Assembly: GCA_050945895.1 (NCBI GenBank)
Contig: JBMNTU010000026.1
Span: 1 to 23,084, forward strand
Reading direction: 5' to 3'
DNA length: 23,084 nt
Source: JBMNTU01 sp050945895
Lineage (GTDB): Bacteria > Bacillota > Clostridia > Christensenellales > Christensenellaceae
How positions within the stretch are numbered: the stretch's first letter is position 1; each line of letters opens with the position of its first letter. The position numbers were made by a program, and so were the translations under genes. This document shows, piece by piece, positions 21,795 through 23,084 of this stretch. Below the pieces are notes generated by a model. That model saw only the letters and a program-made list of their open reading frames with translations, was not told where the DNA came from and made no database searches.

Positions 21795-21817
21795 AAAAAA
21801 AGAGCGATCTCTCGCTC
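21795..21817 (-). terminator. Terminator or attenuator just before mobC
   Basis: On the minus strand GAGCGA-GAGA-TCGCTC is followed by TTTTTTT, then the mobC ribosome binding site. It should end transcripts from the 331-aa gene or limit read-through into mobC-relaxase. Confidence 0.75.
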
Positions 21818-21900
21818 GTGGGGCCTGGGGCAACGCCCCAGCAAGCAGTAAAATGGCAACATTTTGCGAAGCTTGCCGCCATTTTAAACAACTTCTACAC
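21818..21900. other. Probable oriT region with hairpins
   Basis: TGGGGC-AAC-GCCCCA (21826-21840) is a perfect hairpin. TAAAATGGC (21849-21857) and GCCATTTTA (21878-21886) are 9-bp inverted arms, with a smaller inner pair GGCAA/TTGCC. Such stacked inverted repeats next to mobC and relaxase genes are usual for oriT. The nick site is not identified. Confidence 0.55.
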
Positions 21901-21922
21901 TCCGAATCTAATCGTCACATTT

Positions 21923-22918
21923 CTACTCACCCTCTTTCTTGTTCTTGAAAGATAATCCCTTGCGTTCTTCTATAATATTTTGCTGGGTATCTACATCCAA
22001 AGAATCATAATATTGCTGTGCAATTTTCTTGATACGCTTCTGCACGCCACTGTTATTAGAGTAACCAACATGTTCTGCAATCTCCTCCTGCGTATATTTC
22101 TGCCCGAGCATGATGACAATCTGCCGGTCTTTTGGTTTAAGTGCTTTCAGAAATTTGCTGAAGTCTACCCGTTCCACCAACTTATCACCATAACTATAAA
22201 GTTTCTCCGGCGCTTCAGACAGCGGCAAAGGCGCTCCATACTTTGATTGCGTGTGGTAATATTTTCTGTAATGATCAATCTTTGCATGGCTGGTGCAACC
22301 GGCAAAGTCTTCAAACGTCTGGTGTTCCAGCATCACCTGCTTAATCTTGCTGAAATCGGTAGATCCATTATATGCAAAGAAAACTTTGCTCATAAAATCA
22401 TTTATGTTTGCATACCCATTATCATCATACGCAGTGTAAGGAAAATATTCGTTTGGGTTACGAATGGAATAGTAGTCGCAGTCTAGCCCTATAAATTTGA
22501 GCCAGGAATACCATTCCCAGAGGTTATGCGCTGTGATGTAGAAGAAACTGCTTGCGGAGTATTGCTCCAGTCCGCCGCGCACGTTAAAATGTGGCCATAT
22601 CAAAAACGCGTAGGCCGATTGCAGTTTTCCAAAGAAGAGATCACTATAATATTCCTTGATCCATTTCGGGCTGCTTAAAAATCCTGCCAGCGTTCGAGGA
22701 AAATCTTGATAACCCATTTTTATCACCATGTCCTCCGGGATGGCGTAGAACATGGGCAGGAGCTGAAAACGTTCCATGGCGTTCTGAACATGGGCTTTCC
22801 CAAAGTGTTGGAACTTTTTCAGGTAGTACGAAAGAAAAGCATACTCCCGCTCGTCGGGGCCGCTCCAAAACTTTTGATATGTGGGTTCATCGTATGCTGA
22901 GTGTTTGTGTTTTGCCAT
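21923..22918 (-). CDS. 331-aa protein with sigma-region-4-like HTH
   Basis: Residues about 258-300 (LKPKDRQIVIMLGQKYTQEEI, then AEHVGYSNNSGVQKRIKKIA) have the pattern of sigma-70 region 4: a promoter-binding HTH. The first 240 residues are rich in aromatic amino acids, have no sigma region 2 motif and match nothing I recognise. It could be a transcription regulator of element transfer or a DNA-binding replication/mobilization protein. It begins with AAAGGA upstream and its own promoter at 22938-22966, and ends ahead of the probable oriT. The divergent gene starting at 23068 shares its upstream region. Confidence 0.7.
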   Translation of the reverse strand: MAKHKHSAYDEPTYQKFWSGPDEREYAFLSYYLKKFQHFGKAHVQNAMERFQLLPMFYAIPEDMVIKMGYQDFPRTLAGFLSSPKWIKEYYSDLFFGKLQSAYAFLIWPHFNVRGGLEQYSASSFFYITAHNLWEWYSWLKFIGLDCDYYSIRNPNEYFPYTAYDDNGYANINDFMSKVFFAYNGSTDFSKIKQVMLEHQTFEDFAGCTSHAKIDHYRKYYHTQSKYGAPLPLSEAPEKLYSYGDKLVERVDFSKFLKALKPKDRQIVIMLGQKYTQEEIAEHVGYSNNSGVQKRIKKIAQQYYDSLDVDTQQNIIEERKGLSFKNKKEGE

Positions 22919-22937
22919 AAAATCAATCCTTTCTTAT

Positions 22938-22966
22938 ATCATATCTATAAACATACGCTGTGACAA
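22938..22966 (-). promoter_or_regulatory. Promoter of the 331-aa gene
   Basis: On the minus strand TTGTCA (22961-22966), 17-bp spacer, TATGAT (22938-22943), 20 bp before the ATG. Both boxes are one change from consensus. Confidence 0.75.
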
Positions 22967-23001
22967 TGGCAAAAATATTCCTATTATAACCAAATATATC
23001 G

Positions 23002-23030
23002 TTGCGGTTTTTTAATTATTGTGATATGAT
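23002..23030 (+). promoter_or_regulatory. Promoter of the divergent gene at the right edge
   Basis: TTGCGG (23002-23007), 17-bp spacer, and an extended -10 TGATATGAT (TATGAT 23025-23030). Confidence 0.65.
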
Positions 23031-23067
23031 GAGAATATATTAAAAAACTATTCGCAGGGAAGAACAT

Positions 23068-23084
23068 ATGGATTTTTTATCAAT
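23068..23084 (+). CDS. Start of a gene cut by the window edge
   Basis: ATG 23068 follows CAGGGA by about 8 bp and lies behind a good promoter. Only MDFLS and a partial codon are visible, so nothing can be said about its function. Confidence 0.45.

Larger units (their letters stand above)
17977..23084. mobile_element. Tn4451-like mobilizable element, left part
   Basis: A large serine recombinase is the first gene, then a TnpW-like gene, a relaxase, MobC and an oriT-like region, all on the minus strand. Tn4451/Tn4453 and relatives combine a TnpX recombinase with a mobilization protein in this way, moving by excision and by help from a conjugative element. The left boundary lies somewhere in 17977-18054, right after tRNA-Ser, and is not resolved; the right end is outside the window. 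No resistance or other cargo gene is visible. Confidence 0.75.

Overview
The window looks like a chromosomal stretch of a low-to-mid GC Gram-positive anaerobe of the Clostridia. The reasons are strong AGGAGG-type ribosome binding sites, near-consensus sigma-A promoters, a Firmicutes-style L10 leader RNA, a YesM/YesN-type two-component pair, and a Tn4451-like mobilizable element. I cannot name the species from the sequence alone. Host core genes sit between two integrated mobile elements.

Region 1 (1 to about 7757) is an integrated element abutting the 3' end of an initiator tRNA-fMet gene (7758-7834, minus strand). Its right part has the layout of a phage-satellite or integrative-element core. 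A repressor and a tyrosine integrase run rightwards to the tRNA. Back to back with them, a small HTH gene, an excisionase-like gene and a primase-helicase run leftwards. Past the primase is an AT-rich segment flanked by inverted repeats that could be the replication origin. Further left are a small serine recombinase, a roughly 300-bp imperfect inverted repeat, a tiny ribbon-helix-helix gene and an OB-fold lipoprotein gene. The left end of the element lies outside the window.

Region 2 (about 7835-17976) is host DNA. It has a three-gene ABC transporter for monosaccharides of the ChvE/MmsA/MmsB type and, converging on it, a histidine kinase/AraC-type response regulator operon that probably regulates sugar uptake. 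A class I methyltransferase gene is divergent from the kinase; both promoters share copies of one 8-bp motif. Next comes rplJ-rplL with an L10 leader, unusually detached from rplKA and rpoBC, and then tRNA-Ser(GCT).

Region 3 (about 18000 to the right edge) is the left part of a mobilizable element of the Tn4451 type. It holds a large serine recombinase, a TnpW-like small protein, a relaxase, a MobC-like accessory protein, a probable oriT with hairpins, and a 331-aa protein ending in a sigma-region-4-like helix-turn-helix. A further gene starts at 23068 and runs off the window.

The window therefore carries three separate site-specific recombination enzymes: a small serine recombinase, a tyrosine integrase and a large serine recombinase. 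The least explained parts are the long imperfect inverted repeat at 1311-1609, the integrase with an embedded Cro/C1-type HTH, the three-copy operator-like motif at 15772-15840, and the sigma-like 331-aa protein.
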